Position numbers and translations under genes: made by a program
Notes under the pieces: model-generated
Seen by the model: the letters and a program-made list of their open reading frames with translations, nothing else
The model's database searches: none
Told to the model about the DNA's origin: nothing
Assembly: GCA_018969185.1 (NCBI GenBank)
Contig: JAGWYT010000016.1
Location: 1 to 34,370 of the forward strand
Source: Rickettsiales bacterium
Lineage (GTDB): Bacteria; Pseudomonadota; Alphaproteobacteria; Rickettsiales; UBA1997
DNA: 34,370 nt
Reading direction: 5' to 3'
Shown: in pieces, positions 8,636 to 16,680 of the stretch
How positions within the stretch are numbered: position 1 is the stretch's first letter
Layout: every line of letters starts with the position of its first letter

Positions 8636-8731
8636 GTAACGTCATCTTTGAAGCACGAAGTGCTTCGAAGATCTCATGAGATAAAATGGAAGAGATCGTC
8701 GAAATGCTTCGCATCTCAAGGATGACGTTAC
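8636..8731. repeat. Palindromic repeat between pdxH and cyaY
   Basis: The ends are a perfect 11-bp inverted repeat (GTAACGTCATC at 8636-8646, GATGACGTTAC at 8721-8731). Inside are a GAAGCAC/GTGCTTC hairpin and GATCTCATGAGAT. It fills almost the entire gap between the two genes and belongs to the same general family as the repeat at 7056-7223. Confidence 0.85.
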
Positions 8732-8749
8732 ATAAAAATAAATATACAA

Positions 8750-9070
8750 ATGACAGAACAAGATTTTTATTTATTATCTGAAACAGCTCTCACTAAGCTT
8801 GCAGACTGCATTGAGAAGCAAGATGTTGATTCTGTTTTTGATGTAGAATATTCAGATGGAATTTTAAATGTGGTTATTGAAGAAACTGGCCAAACTTATG
8901 TTATTAATAAGCATTCAGCCAGTCAAAAAATATGGTATTCTTCACCAATTAGTGGTGCTGATTATTTTTCTTATGATGCGTTTGAAGGTAAGTGGCTGAA
9001 TGCTAGGAAGGAAGATCTTGAAAATAAATTATTTGCTGAATTGTCGCAATTTATGTCACTTAGTAAATAA
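8750..9070 (+). CDS. cyaY: Frataxin-like iron-sulfur assembly protein
   Basis: Small acidic iron-binding regulator of iron-sulfur cluster assembly. At 106 residues it has the bacterial frataxin size. The N-terminal helix is acidic (MTEQDFYLLSETALTKLADC), followed by DVEYSDGILNVVIEETGQTY, then the family signature YVINKHSASQKIWYSSPISG and a closing amphipathic helix. Bacterial and mitochondrial frataxins share this layout. The protein probably modulates IscS-IscU, but no isc genes lie in the window. Confidence 0.93.
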   Translation: MTEQDFYLLSETALTKLADCIEKQDVDSVFDVEYSDGILNVVIEETGQTYVINKHSASQKIWYSSPISGADYFSYDAFEGKWLNARKEDLENKLFAELSQFMSLSK

Positions 9071-9222
9071 TATTAAAACTTTTGATAAAGTCGCTTGCTT
9101 TGAAATGAAATAGTGAGTAACTTGTGTGTGGTTTTGGTGTTTAGCCAAATTCGTTTTTGTCTCTAAGAGGTGCTTTTTAGCTTTTCTTAGAGTGTTAATT
9201 TAATTGGAATTGTTTTTTTAAA
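9071..9222 (+). promoter_or_regulatory. Structured leader upstream of the cold-shock gene
   Basis: A 152-base non-coding stretch before the cspA-type gene contains a clear hairpin with an 8-bp stem (CTCTAAGA at 9161-9168, TCTTAGAG at 9185-9192) about 30 bases before the start codon. Long structured 5' leaders that respond to temperature are typical of cspA genes. Thermosensing here is inference. A TTGATA near 9080 might be a -35 box, but no convincing -10 is visible. Confidence 0.45.
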
Positions 9223-9435
9223 ATGGCAAATTTAGTAAGCGGTAAGGTAAAATGGTTTAATGACGAAAAAGGTTTCGGATTTATTCAACAAGAAGGTGGA
9301 AAAGATGTTTTCGTACATTATAACTCTATCAATTCTACTGGTCGCAAAACCTTACGTGAAGGTCAAAAAGTTACTATGGAAGTTGTTGAAGGCAAGAAAG
9401 GTCTTCAAGCTGAGAATGTTACTGCAGTTGATTAA
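9223..9435 (+). CDS. CspA-family cold-shock protein
   Basis: A 70-residue single-domain nucleic-acid chaperone (OB fold). It carries both RNA-binding motifs: RNP1 KGFGFIQ (16-22) and RNP2 DVFVHY (28-33), within the usual [15 protein letters not shown] context, and ends [10 protein letters not shown]. It binds single-stranded RNA or DNA and melts secondary structure. Monocistronic: it has its own leader and a strong terminator. Which csp paralogue it is cannot be told from sequence alone. Confidence 0.97.
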   Translation: MANLVSGKVKWFNDEKGFGFIQQEGGKDVFVHYNSINSTGRKTLREGQKVTMEVVEGKKGLQAENVTAVD

Positions 9436-9459
9436 TCAAGTTTATTCTTCTCTATCTTT

Positions 9460-9500
9460 AAACGTGAATTCTTAATTTAAGAGTTCACGTTTTAGTTTTT
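9460..9500 (+). terminator. Rho-independent terminator of the cold-shock gene
   Basis: A 14-bp stem with one G-T-type mismatch (AAACGTGAATTCTT at 9460-9473 against AAGAGTTCACGTTT at 9479-9492), a 5-base loop and a T-rich tail ending TTTTT at 9500. It starts 24 bases after the stop codon. Confidence 0.85.
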
Positions 9501-9570
9501 GTCACATGCTTTTCTTAGGCCTCTGCGCTGAAATATTTTACACCAATCTTTTCCCTGAAATACAGATTGT

Positions 9571-9656
9571 GATCTTGAGTATTAGAATTTGTTTTGCAAA
9601 TTATTAGCGAAGGATCTCAGTTAATGCACAAGATTCTTAGCTGCGCTCAGAATGAC
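9571..9656. repeat. Diverged GAAGGATCTC palindromic repeat
   Basis: Contains TTAGAATTTGTTTTGCAAATT, then GCGAAGGATCTCAG and the complementary end AGATTCTTAGCTGCGCTC AGAATGACA. It is a degraded relative of the element at 7056-7223 and lies between the cold-shock terminator and the tRNA. The rest of 9501-9784 shows no gene. Confidence 0.7.
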
Positions 9657-9784
9657 ACAAATAATAAAGATCACAAATTAATTCATATTTCATTTGAAAT
9701 GTAAGTTTTAACAGGCAATATTTTTTATTGTTCTTAATGTGCTTAAATGAAATCTGTTTTTGATTTCTAGTATTTGAGTGGAAA

Positions 9785-9860
9785 TGGTGGAGATAAGGAG
9801 GCTCGAACTCCTGACCCCCTGCTTGCAAAGCAGGTGCTCTACCAACTGAGCTATATCCCC
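9785..9860 (-). tRNA. tRNA-Ala (anticodon UGC)
   Basis: A full cloverleaf: acceptor GGGGATA/TATCTCC, D arm GCTC-AGTTGGTA-GAGC, anticodon stem CCTGC/GCAGG with loop TTTGCAA (anticodon TGC), and T arm AGGAG-TTCGAGC-CTCCT. The third acceptor pair is G3:U70, the identity element of alanine tRNAs. The CCA end appears to be genome-encoded (9785-9787), with discriminator A at 9788. Confidence 0.97.
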
Positions 9861-9894
9861 ATTTTTTTAGATTTTTAAAAAGTAAGGGAGCAGA

Positions 9895-9922
9895 AACATA
9901 AGTGTAAAAACAAATTTGTCAA
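9895..9922 (-). promoter_or_regulatory. Candidate promoter of tRNA-Ala
   Basis: Reading leftward there is a perfect -35 box TTGACA (9922-9917), a 16-base spacer and TATGTT (9900-9895) as a 4/6 match to the -10 box. This would start transcription about 30 bases before the tRNA. Confidence 0.5.
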
Positions 9923-9941
9923 AATATTTTTTTAAAAAATC

Positions 9942-11033
9942 GTGAAAAATTTTATTAATAAAATTTTCGTTCCAAAAAAAGCCTTCAGTTTGATTGAGCT
10001 TTCTGTGGTAATTGTAATTCTTTCAATAGTTGTTAGTGGGTTATTATCAATTGCAACTAATAGTGCAATTAATGATAAGATAAAAAAGACCAATGATAAT
10101 ATTGACAAGATTTATCAGGCGATGGGGACTTATTTGTTGAGTTCTGGACATTTACCATGTCCAGCATCAATTACAGCTATAAAGTCAAGTGATGCGGATT
10201 ATGGTAATCAAGGAAATTCAGGAACATGTACTAATTTGAGTGGTGTTTATAATCTTAAACTCGCTAATGGAGGTGCTACAACCAATTTTGTTTATGGTAT
10301 GGTGCCAATTAGAGATCTTGGATTGCCAAATGAAGTTGCTGAAGATGGTTTTGGCAGTAAGTTGGGCTATATTGTTTATAGAGATTATACTAGTTCTAAT
10401 ACTTTTAGTTCAGTTTCAACAAGTACCGGAATTCAGGTGAAGAAAAATTCAACCCCCTTACTAGACTCCTCTAACTTAGCAATGTTTGCAATTATAAGTT
10501 ATGGTCCAAATAAATCAGGTGCTTTTGCTGTTGATTCAGCAACAAAAAATACTGAGCCAAGTGATAATGACCAAAAAGATAATTCTCCTTACAACCTTAA
10601 CAGCGCTCCCACTATTTATAGCGATAACTCTGCTACTGCAACTTCGATTGTTTTACGCGCTTCATCTTCTGATACAACCACAACTTTTGATGATACAATA
10701 TTTTTTAAATCAAGAGATGATATGGTAAAAGATTTTAGTGCTTTTTCTTTGATACCATGTCCTGCAGTTGCGGCAAATTCTTCAGATGCAAATTATGTTA
10801 GATATGGGACATCTCAGTATATTGCTTGGTCAAATGGAGGGAGATATGGACAAAATGTTGTTGCTGATAACTTTTCTGTCGGTAGCAATACTCCATGTCC
10901 AACTGGTTGGCTTGGGACAGTGAAATATCCGGCAAGAAAATGTGGAGCGCTTGGTGTTTGGGAAGCTAGTGGTGGTGTTATTTACGATGGTGGTATTGAT
11001 CCATCTCCAATTGCTATTCCATGTACGCAGTAA
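9942..11033 (+). CDS. Type IV prepilin-like protein, array member 1
   Basis: A 363-residue secreted pilin-like or pseudopilin-like protein. The start is GTG. A 14-residue positive leader ends in Ala, then FSLIELSVVIVILSIVVSG forms the class III (type IV pilin) signal with Glu at +5, so a prepilin peptidase should cleave before the Phe and the hydrophobic helix would anchor or assemble it. The large globular part carries blocks shared by all four tandem members: LPCPAS (about 70), YGMVPIRDLGL (118), AEDGFGSKLGYIV (133), IISYGPNKSGAF (185), DDTIFFKSRDDM and RKCGALGVWE (333). Paired cysteines suggest disulfides. The globular domain's function is unknown. No pilus assembly ATPase, secretin or peptidase lies in the window. 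Confidence 0.85.
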   Translation: MKNFINKIFVPKKAFSLIELSVVIVILSIVVSGLLSIATNSAINDKIKKTNDNIDKIYQAMGTYLLSSGHLPCPASITAIKSSDADYGNQGNSGTCTNLSGVYNLKLANGGATTNFVYGMVPIRDLGLPNEVAEDGFGSKLGYIVYRDYTSSNTFSSVSTSTGIQVKKNSTPLLDSSNLAMFAIISYGPNKSGAFAVDSATKNTEPSDNDQKDNSPYNLNSAPTIYSDNSATATSIVLRASSSDTTTTFDDTIFFKSRDDMVKDFSAFSLIPCPAVAANSSDANYVRYGTSQYIAWSNGGRYGQNVVADNFSVGSNTPCPTGWLGTVKYPARKCGALGVWEASGGVIYDGGIDPSPIAIPCTQ

Positions 11034-11060
11034 TTTTTTAATAGAATATAGTTCAAATTA

Positions 11061-12077
11061 ATGAAGAAATACGGTAAGAAAAAATCAAATACAGCATTTA
11101 GTTTACTTGAACTATCAATTGTAATTTTGATAATTGCAGTTTTTATTTCAGGAATAATGTATGCTGCAGCTGGAGCAAGTAATATTGCTAAAGCAAAGGT
11201 TACAACAGACAGGATGAAAGAAATATATAGGGCAATAGGGGGCTATTTATCAACCAATGGTAGAATGCCTTGTCCAGCACCAATAACTGACATTAAGGGA
11301 GCAACTACTTATGGAAATAGTCAAACTGATGGTAAGGGTAATGCCTCTGGAAATTGTTATCAGGCGAACACTACTAGTCGTTTATCAGGAGTTTTTGTTG
11401 CAACAAATTTGCTTTATGGAATGGTTCCGGTGCAGGATTTAAGGCTTAGTTCTGATATGGCGGAAGATGGTTTTGGCAGCAAGTTTGCTTATATTGTTGA
11501 TCAAAGATTTGCGGGGTTTAAAGAGAATGGTTCTACAACTTATAATTTTGATTATGCTCCAGATACAAGTGTTATAACTATCAAAGAAGCTATTGATGGT
11601 TCTACCACACAAACAATTTCCTCCGATGCTGCTTTTGCAATTATAAGTTATGGTGCTAATAAATCAGGTGCTTATAGTGCGAATTCAGCAACACAAAATG
11701 CCAGATCAAGTGATAGCTATGAGCAAGAAAATGATCTTAATGCTGGAGTATTTGATTCAAATCTAATTAGTGTTGCAAAAAGAGATGATATTTTTGACGA
11801 TATAATTTTTTATAAAACAAAAAGAGATATTATGGTTGATTTTTCAGTATATTCCTTAGTAACTTGTAAAGCAGGGACTGATACTAGTAGTGTTTATGTT
11901 AATGCTACCAGTAATACTCTTGCAATTTGGCCTTCAGCTAATTATGGACAGGTTGTAAATTCTACCAATAAATGTGATACCTCAGATACTAATTATAACA
12001 AGGTTGCAGTGTATCCAACAAAAAGATGTGGAGCTTTTGGGGTTTGGGATTCTGGTGCGGTTCAAAGCTGTCAGTAA
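11061..12077 (+). CDS. Type IV prepilin-like protein, array member 2
   Basis: A 338-residue paralogue of its neighbour, starting 27 bases after it. The leader MKKYGKKKSNTA is followed by FSLLELSIVILIIAVFISG with Glu at +5. Shared blocks follow in the same order: MPCPAP (about 70), YGMVPVQDLRL (119), MAEDGFGSKFAYIVDQRF, IISYGANKSGAYSANSATQN (195), DDIIFYKTKRDIMVDFSVY, and YPTKRCGAFGVWDSG (322) just before the end. It lacks the glycine-rich extension of members 3 and 4. Probably co-transcribed with the flanking members. The tandem layout and conserved blocks point to repeated gene duplication. Confidence 0.85.
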   Translation: MKKYGKKKSNTAFSLLELSIVILIIAVFISGIMYAAAGASNIAKAKVTTDRMKEIYRAIGGYLSTNGRMPCPAPITDIKGATTYGNSQTDGKGNASGNCYQANTTSRLSGVFVATNLLYGMVPVQDLRLSSDMAEDGFGSKFAYIVDQRFAGFKENGSTTYNFDYAPDTSVITIKEAIDGSTTQTISSDAAFAIISYGANKSGAYSANSATQNARSSDSYEQENDLNAGVFDSNLISVAKRDDIFDDIIFYKTKRDIMVDFSVYSLVTCKAGTDTSSVYVNATSNTLAIWPSANYGQVVNSTNKCDTSDTNYNKVAVYPTKRCGAFGVWDSGAVQSCQ

Positions 12078-12107
12078 TTTTTAAATTAATTAAATTATAA
12101 ATTTCAT

Positions 12108-14024
12108 ATGATTTTTTTTAGAAAAATTTTTAAGAAACATAAAGCAGCTTTTAGTCTTATAGAACTTTCAATTGTTCTAATGATTGTTGCAGTATTGGTT
12201 ACTGGAGCAATTACAGTTGCGATGAAGAAGGTTAGTGATGCTAAGGTTGTTTCTGCTAAAAATAATATAGACAAAATTTATAATGCTTTGGGTTTTTACT
12301 TGAAGGCTAATGGTGTTCTTCCTTGTCCAGCACCAATTAACGTTGCTAAATCAGCTTCAAACTATGGTGCTGAAGCAAGATCAGGGGCAACTCCAACAGG
12401 AAGTTGTACTTATGATGGAGCTGGTGTTTTCAGATCTACAACCAGTACAAAATTATATTATGGTATGGTTCCGGTTGCAACGCTTGGTCTTGGTTCTGAT
12501 ATGGCAGAAGATACTTATGGAAATAAGTATGTTTATGTAGTTGATACTGATTTTACAAATTCTGTAACTTTTGGCCCTACTTATTCTAACAATGAGGCAG
12601 TTAACACTGATACTACTAACTTAATTACAGTTGTTGATGTAACAGCAGACGCGGATGCAAATACAATTGTTTCAAATGCAATATTTGTTATAATGAGTTA
12701 TGGCGCTAATAAGTCTGGTGCTTTTAATGCTATTGGAACGTCAAAAAATACTATTTCCTCTGATGCTGATGAGCTAAGCAACAATCTTAATGGTTCATCA
12801 GATTTTGATCAAACTTTTGTCAACTCTTCAGGACGAAGCAGTGTGTTTGACGATGTAATTTTTTATAAAAATAGAAATACATTAGTTTCTGATTTTGGTG
12901 CTTTTAATTTAATTCCTTGTGAAAGCACCGCTACAAATTATGATGATGTTTATGTTAATACTGATTCCAGTGGGGTTTCTGGCAGTACTTTAGCCACATG
13001 GCCAACTATTACTGTATATGGAAAAATTGCTACTGCTACTAACAGTTGTAATACTGGCTATACTGCTTCAGTTAAAAAACCAACAAAAAAATGTGGGAAA
13101 TTCGGAATTTGGGAAAAAGGAGCTGTTAATTATTGTGTTAAAAATGGTGATGGAACTGGTGGCGGTGGCGGTGGCGGTGGCGGTGGCGGTGGATCATCTA
13201 TTACCTGTACTCAAACTGGAGGAACAGATATATCAGCAGGTGGTAAAACAATTTATAGATTTTCTACTGTGGGTACTGCAACTTTTACATGTACTGGAAG
13301 TGGAACTCTTTCGGTTGACTATCTAGTTGTTGGTGGTGGTGGCGGTGGTGGTGGTGTAAAAACTGCTGATGGTGGCGGCGGCGGTGGCGGCGGTGGTGTT
13401 GTTACAAGTGCCACTGGTTATTCTTTATCTGCTGGTACATATTCTATTACAGTTGGAAACTATGGGGCTGGGGGAACAAGCAATTCAACTACTGGAACAA
13501 GTGGCTCCTCAGGTGGAACTTCTTCTTTTGGGGCAATAGCTTCTGCTGCTGGCGGTGGTGGTGGTCATGTTGGTGGTAATAATGATGGTGTTGGTGGAAC
13601 TTCCGGTGCTAAATCTGGTGGAACAAATCAAACTTGTAATTCTGGTCATGGTGGTGGTGGTGGTGGTGCAAGTTCAGCAAGTAATGGTGGTGCTGGTCAG
13701 CCAACTACGGATGGAGATCACTGGGCTGGTGCTGGTGCCGCAGGAACAGTTTCAAACATAACTGGCAGTTCTGTTACCTATGGTTCTGGTGGTGGTGGTT
13801 GTGGAGGAGGAGGAGCTTCTCAAGGAACTGTTGGTGCTGCCGGAACTGGAAGTGGTGGTAGAGGTGGTGGTGGTGCAATTGGTAGTGGTAATGGCAGTGC
13901 TAGAACTGGCGATACATATGCTCCAATAAATGGAACTGATGGTCAAGGTGGTGGTGGTGGTGGTGGTGGTAAGAACCACGGAGGTGCTCGTGGTGGTTCT
14001 GGTGTTGTGATTATTTCTTATTAA
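12108..14024 (+). CDS. Prepilin-like protein with polyglycine-rich C-terminal domain, array member 3
   Basis: A 638-residue fusion. Residues 1-14 are a basic leader ending Ala-Ala, then FSLIELSIVLMIVAVLVTG is the pilin-type helix. Residues about 70-345 are the same globular module as members 1 and 2 (LPCPAP, YGMVPVATLGLGSDMAEDTY, IMSYGANKSGAF, DDVIFYKNRNTL, PTKKCGKFGIWEKG). A run of 12 glycines (351-362) links to a glycine-rich domain to the end, starting with VDYLVVGGGGGGGG near 403 and holding many GGGG runs and SFGAIASAAGGG. That domain resembles glycine-rich domains of phage tail and surface adhesins, some of which form polyglycine-II helix bundles. A role as adhesive pilus tip or minor pilin is inference. 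Confidence 0.83.
   Translation: MIFFRKIFKKHKAAFSLIELSIVLMIVAVLVTGAITVAMKKVSDAKVVSAKNNIDKIYNALGFYLKANGVLPCPAPINVAKSASNYGAEARSGATPTGSCTYDGAGVFRSTTSTKLYYGMVPVATLGLGSDMAEDTYGNKYVYVVDTDFTNSVTFGPTYSNNEAVNTDTTNLITVVDVTADADANTIVSNAIFVIMSYGANKSGAFNAIGTSKNTISSDADELSNNLNGSSDFDQTFVNSSGRSSVFDDVIFYKNRNTLVSDFGAFNLIPCESTATNYDDVYVNTDSSGVSGSTLATWPTITVYGKIATATNSCNTGYTASVKKPTKKCGKFGIWEKGAVNYCVKNGDGTGGGGGGGGGGGGSSITCTQTGGTDISAGGKTIYRFSTVGTATFTCTGSGTLSVDYLVVGGGGGGGGVKTADGGGGGGGGGVVTSATGYSLSAGTYSITVGNYGAGGTSNSTTGTSGSSGGTSSFGAIASAAGGGGGHVGGNNDGVGGTSGAKSGGTNQTCNSGHGGGGGGASSASNGGAGQPTTDGDHWAGAGAAGTVSNITGSSVTYGSGGGGCGGGGASQGTVGAAGTGSGGRGGGGAIGSGNGSARTGDTYAPINGTDGQGGGGGGGGKNHGGARGGSGVVIISY
13158..13193 (+). repeat. GGTGGC hexanucleotide tandem repeat
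   Basis: Five copies of GGTGGC plus GGTGGA encode a 12-glycine linker between the pilin-like module and the glycine-rich domain. Gain or loss of a unit keeps the frame and changes linker length. Confidence 0.9.
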
Positions 14025-14029
14025 GTTGT

Positions 14030-14102
14030 GAATTTGTTCTACAAATTTTTGGCGAATGATCTCTTTTAATTGCATGAGATCCTTCGCTGCGCTCAGGATG
14101 AC
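14030..14102. repeat. Partial GAGATCCTTC palindromic repeat between array members 3 and 4
   Basis: Contains GAATTTGTTCTACAAATT, GGCGAATGATCTC and its complement ATGAGATCCTTCGCTGCGCT CAGGATGACA. It lacks the outer left arm seen in the copy at 7056-7223. It separates array members 3 and 4, so member 4 may have its own promoter in 14103-14166. Confidence 0.75.
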
Positions 14103-14166
14103 AGTTTGTGTTAATGTTGTCTTTAGAGGTGGTGTGTTAATCAGGGAATTTATTAATTTGTAAAAT

Positions 14167-16062
14167 ATGAATATTTCATTTTTAAAAAACATATATCAAA
14201 AAGTATTACATCGCAAAGCTTTTAGTTTAATTGAGCTTTCAATTGTGATTGTAATATTATCTATCTTGATTTCTGGAGCATTGTCAATCGCAACTAGTAA
14301 TGTAAATAGCAAAAAAATTAAAAATACAGATAAACAAATTAATCAAATATATGAAGCATTAAAAGTTTATTTAGCAAAAAATTCAGCATTACCTTGTCCA
14401 GCATCAATATTAGAAATCAAGGCAACTAGTAGTACATATGGACAAAGTGTTGGATCAGAAGGAAGTTGTTCTGGAACTGGAACTTATACTAATGGCAGTG
14501 GTTATACAAATCTGGTTTATGGTATGGTGCCAGTTGCAACTCTTGGACTTAGTGCTGATATGGCAGAAGATGCTTTTGGTAGCAAAATTGCCTATATAGT
14601 TGATGAAAATTTTACCGATCATAATGTATTATTTAGCAATAATGGTTCAATAATAATTAAAGAAGATGCTGCTGGAGATGATCAAATAGATACAGAATCT
14701 GCAGTTTTTACTATCATAAGCTATGGTCCTAATAAATACGGTGCATTTCCTACAAATTCAGCAACTCAAAACTCTAGTTCAACTGGTTCTCATGAGCCAG
14801 ATAATTATATAATTCCAATTGATGCAAGCAGTGCGTATTTTCATAATGGTCAGTTTTATTATAAGTCTAATAATGATGAAGTTTTTGATGATATAATTTT
14901 TTATAAAACAAGAGATCAACTGGTCACTGATTCTGGTACTTTTAATCTTGTGCCTTGTAGTTCTGAGACAGGTTCTAGGGATTGTGGTGGTGGTGCTGTA
15001 AGTTACACTTGGCCACAAGGAAAATATAATCAAGTTGTTAGCCCTACTTCAGGTACTTGTCCTAGTGGTTATGCAGAGACTGTTGCTGCTCCAACAAGAA
15101 GATGTGGTGTTTTAGGTAAATGGGAATCTTCTTGTACAGATCCTTGCACCTACAGTGCTACCACTGTAACTTCTCCTTGCACTATTACAAACGGAACTGG
15201 AACAGGATCAACCTCAACATCAGTATCTGGTCCTAATACAACTTATACTCATACATTTACCGTTGGAACTTCAACATTAACCTGTTCTTCAGCATTAACT
15301 GTAAAATATTTAGTTGTTGGAGGAGGAGGTGGTGGTGGTGGATATAAGTCGGGTTGTGGTGGCGGCGGTGGTGGTGGCGGTGGTGGTGCTGTTGTAGCTA
15401 ACAATAGCTATTCATTAGCTGCAGGTTCTTATGCTATTACCGTTGGTGCTGCTGGAACTGCTGGAGGTGCTGGAACAGGTGGGACTGGAAATGGTGGATC
15501 TGGTGGAAGTTCATCATTTGGAGCAATAGCAACAGCTGCTGGTGGTGCTGGTGGTGTTCAAGCTACTAAAGATAAAAGTACTTGTCCAGCAGGTGGTACG
15601 TGGCAGTCTGGAAGTGGAGTTGGTGGTAGTAGTGGTAATAGTAATGCTGGTGGATCAGCTGGTAATAATGGTAAAAACCAAGATAACGCTGGCGGTGGAG
15701 GTGCTGGTGCTGGTGCTGGTGGAACTGCAGGTGCTACTGGTAGCTTTACTGCCGGTGCTGGTGGTGCTGGAATTACGGACAGTTATATAACTGGACTAGT
15801 TTATGGTGGTGGCGGTGGTGGTTGTGGTGGTGGAGCGGAAGCTGAAGGAACTAGAGGAGCTGGTGGAAATGGTGGTGGTGGAATTGGCGGTGGTGGAGAT
15901 AACAGTCCTTCAACTGGAGAAAAATATTCTCCTGCCAAGGGTACTGATGGTAGAGGTGGCGGCGGTGGCGGTGGTGGAAAAGGAAAATCAGGTGGTGCTG
16001 CTGCTGGTGGTGCTGCCGGAGGTTATGGTACTGTAATTGTTTCTTACACAATTTCTTCTTAA
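14167..16062 (+). CDS. Prepilin-like protein with polyglycine-rich C-terminal domain, array member 4
   Basis: A 631-residue paralogue of member 3. The leader is 18 residues, ends in Ala and is followed by FSLIELSIVIVILSILISG. The globular module has LPCPAS (about 76), LVYGMVPVATLGLSADMAED, IISYGPNKYGAF, DDIIFYKTRDQL and APTRRCGVLGKWES, then extra Cys-rich Ser/Thr sequence. From about residue 378 (VKYLVVGGGGGGGG) the protein is glycine-rich to the end, with blocks SYSLAAGSYAITVGAAGTAG and YGTVIVSYTISS framing the domain like strands of a beta-structured base. The reading frame is open through very repetitive DNA, which argues for selection. Adhesin or structural pilus role is inferred. Confidence 0.83.
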   Translation: MNISFLKNIYQKVLHRKAFSLIELSIVIVILSILISGALSIATSNVNSKKIKNTDKQINQIYEALKVYLAKNSALPCPASILEIKATSSTYGQSVGSEGSCSGTGTYTNGSGYTNLVYGMVPVATLGLSADMAEDAFGSKIAYIVDENFTDHNVLFSNNGSIIIKEDAAGDDQIDTESAVFTIISYGPNKYGAFPTNSATQNSSSTGSHEPDNYIIPIDASSAYFHNGQFYYKSNNDEVFDDIIFYKTRDQLVTDSGTFNLVPCSSETGSRDCGGGAVSYTWPQGKYNQVVSPTSGTCPSGYAETVAAPTRRCGVLGKWESSCTDPCTYSATTVTSPCTITNGTGTGSTSTSVSGPNTTYTHTFTVGTSTLTCSSALTVKYLVVGGGGGGGGYKSGCGGGGGGGGGGAVVANNSYSLAAGSYAITVGAAGTAGGAGTGGTGNGGSGGSSSFGAIATAAGGAGGVQATKDKSTCPAGGTWQSGSGVGGSSGNSNAGGSAGNNGKNQDNAGGGGAGAGAGGTAGATGSFTAGAGGAGITDSYITGLVYGGGGGGCGGGAEAEGTRGAGGNGGGGIGGGGDNSPSTGEKYSPAKGTDGRGGGGGGGGKGKSGGAAAGGAAGGYGTVIVSYTISS

Positions 16063-16064
16063 AT

Positions 16065-16496
16065 ATGACCAGCGAAGAAAATTACATCGAACTTACATTT
16101 AGCGAATTAACAACGGACAGTGAATTATTTTGCCAGTTTGATGAACAAAATGGCGTGTTGCTTTTGGATGTAAAAAATAATTTTACCGATGAAGATTTTG
16201 AAATTATTTCAAATATCATTGATCCTTATTTTAAGGAGCATGGTGAGCTTAGAGGAATTATAATTAACTCAAAGAAATTTCCTTATTGGAAGGGTGCTAA
16301 GAATCGCGCTGAATATGTAAATTTTGCCGCCAATAATCATCATAAATTTGCTAAGGTTGCTTTTGGAATGAGTGGGTTTTTTATCAAAGTTATAATGGGA
16401 ATTGCTAAGGGCCGTGTTCATCCAGAAATAAAACTTTTTAAATATAATCAAATTGAAAAGGCGCAGGATTGGATTTTGGAAGATTTGTTGAGGTAG
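16065..16496 (+). CDS. SpoIIAA-like (STAS-type) protein
   Basis: A 143-residue cytoplasmic protein without a signal peptide. The pattern fits the SpoIIAA-like family: a short strand region FDEQNGVLLLDVKNNFTDED, then GELRGIIINSKKFPYWKGAK, HKFAKVAFGMSGFFIKVI and a C-terminal EKAQDWILEDLL helix. Family members are small lipid- or partner-binding modules of mostly unknown role, so its function here is open. It begins 2 bases after the stop of prepilin-like member 4 and is surely co-expressed with it, which suggests a role linked to the pilin array or its membrane, but this is inference. Confidence 0.7.
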   Translation: MTSEENYIELTFSELTTDSELFCQFDEQNGVLLLDVKNNFTDEDFEIISNIIDPYFKEHGELRGIIINSKKFPYWKGAKNRAEYVNFAANNHHKFAKVAFGMSGFFIKVIMGIAKGRVHPEIKLFKYNQIEKAQDWILEDLLR

Positions 16497-16510
16497 AAAA
16501 TGTGACTATA

Positions 16511-16643
16511 ACCCTCCCCTTGAGGGAGGGTCGACGAGCGAAGCGAGTCGGGGAGGGGGTTAATTATTATAATATGTTAAAGGACCCCTCCCCGCATTGC
16601 CTTGCTAGAGCAAGGCTCTGCGACCCTCCCTCAAGGGGAGGGT
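16511..16643. repeat. GC-rich nested palindromic element
   Basis: Perfect 23-bp outer arms (16511-16533 and 16621-16643). Each arm is itself a hairpin with ACCCTCCC / GGGAGGGT stems. An inner pair of about 10 bp lies at 16549-16559 and 16584-16594. It stands out by its high GC content against the AT-rich background and fills the gap between the SpoIIAA-like and transporter genes. It could also terminate transcription in both directions. Confidence 0.85.
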
Positions 16644-16680
16644 GATTAAAAAGACACCTTCTTTTAAAAATTAAAAATTC

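Noticed and set aside
7056-9656. CRISPR array suggested by repeated similar motifs
   Set aside because: The repeats are palindromic, unevenly spaced, separated by genes and without unique spacers of constant length; no cas genes are present.
13752-14192. 146-residue Thr-rich minus-strand ORF under the glycine-rich domain
   Set aside because: Complement of GGT/GGC codons reads as Thr-rich by default; it crosses a palindromic repeat and the end of a convincing gene.
13018-16036. Val-rich alternative-frame ORFs in the glycine-rich regions
   Set aside because: GGTGGT read one base off gives Val and Trp strings; these have no start context and overlap real genes.
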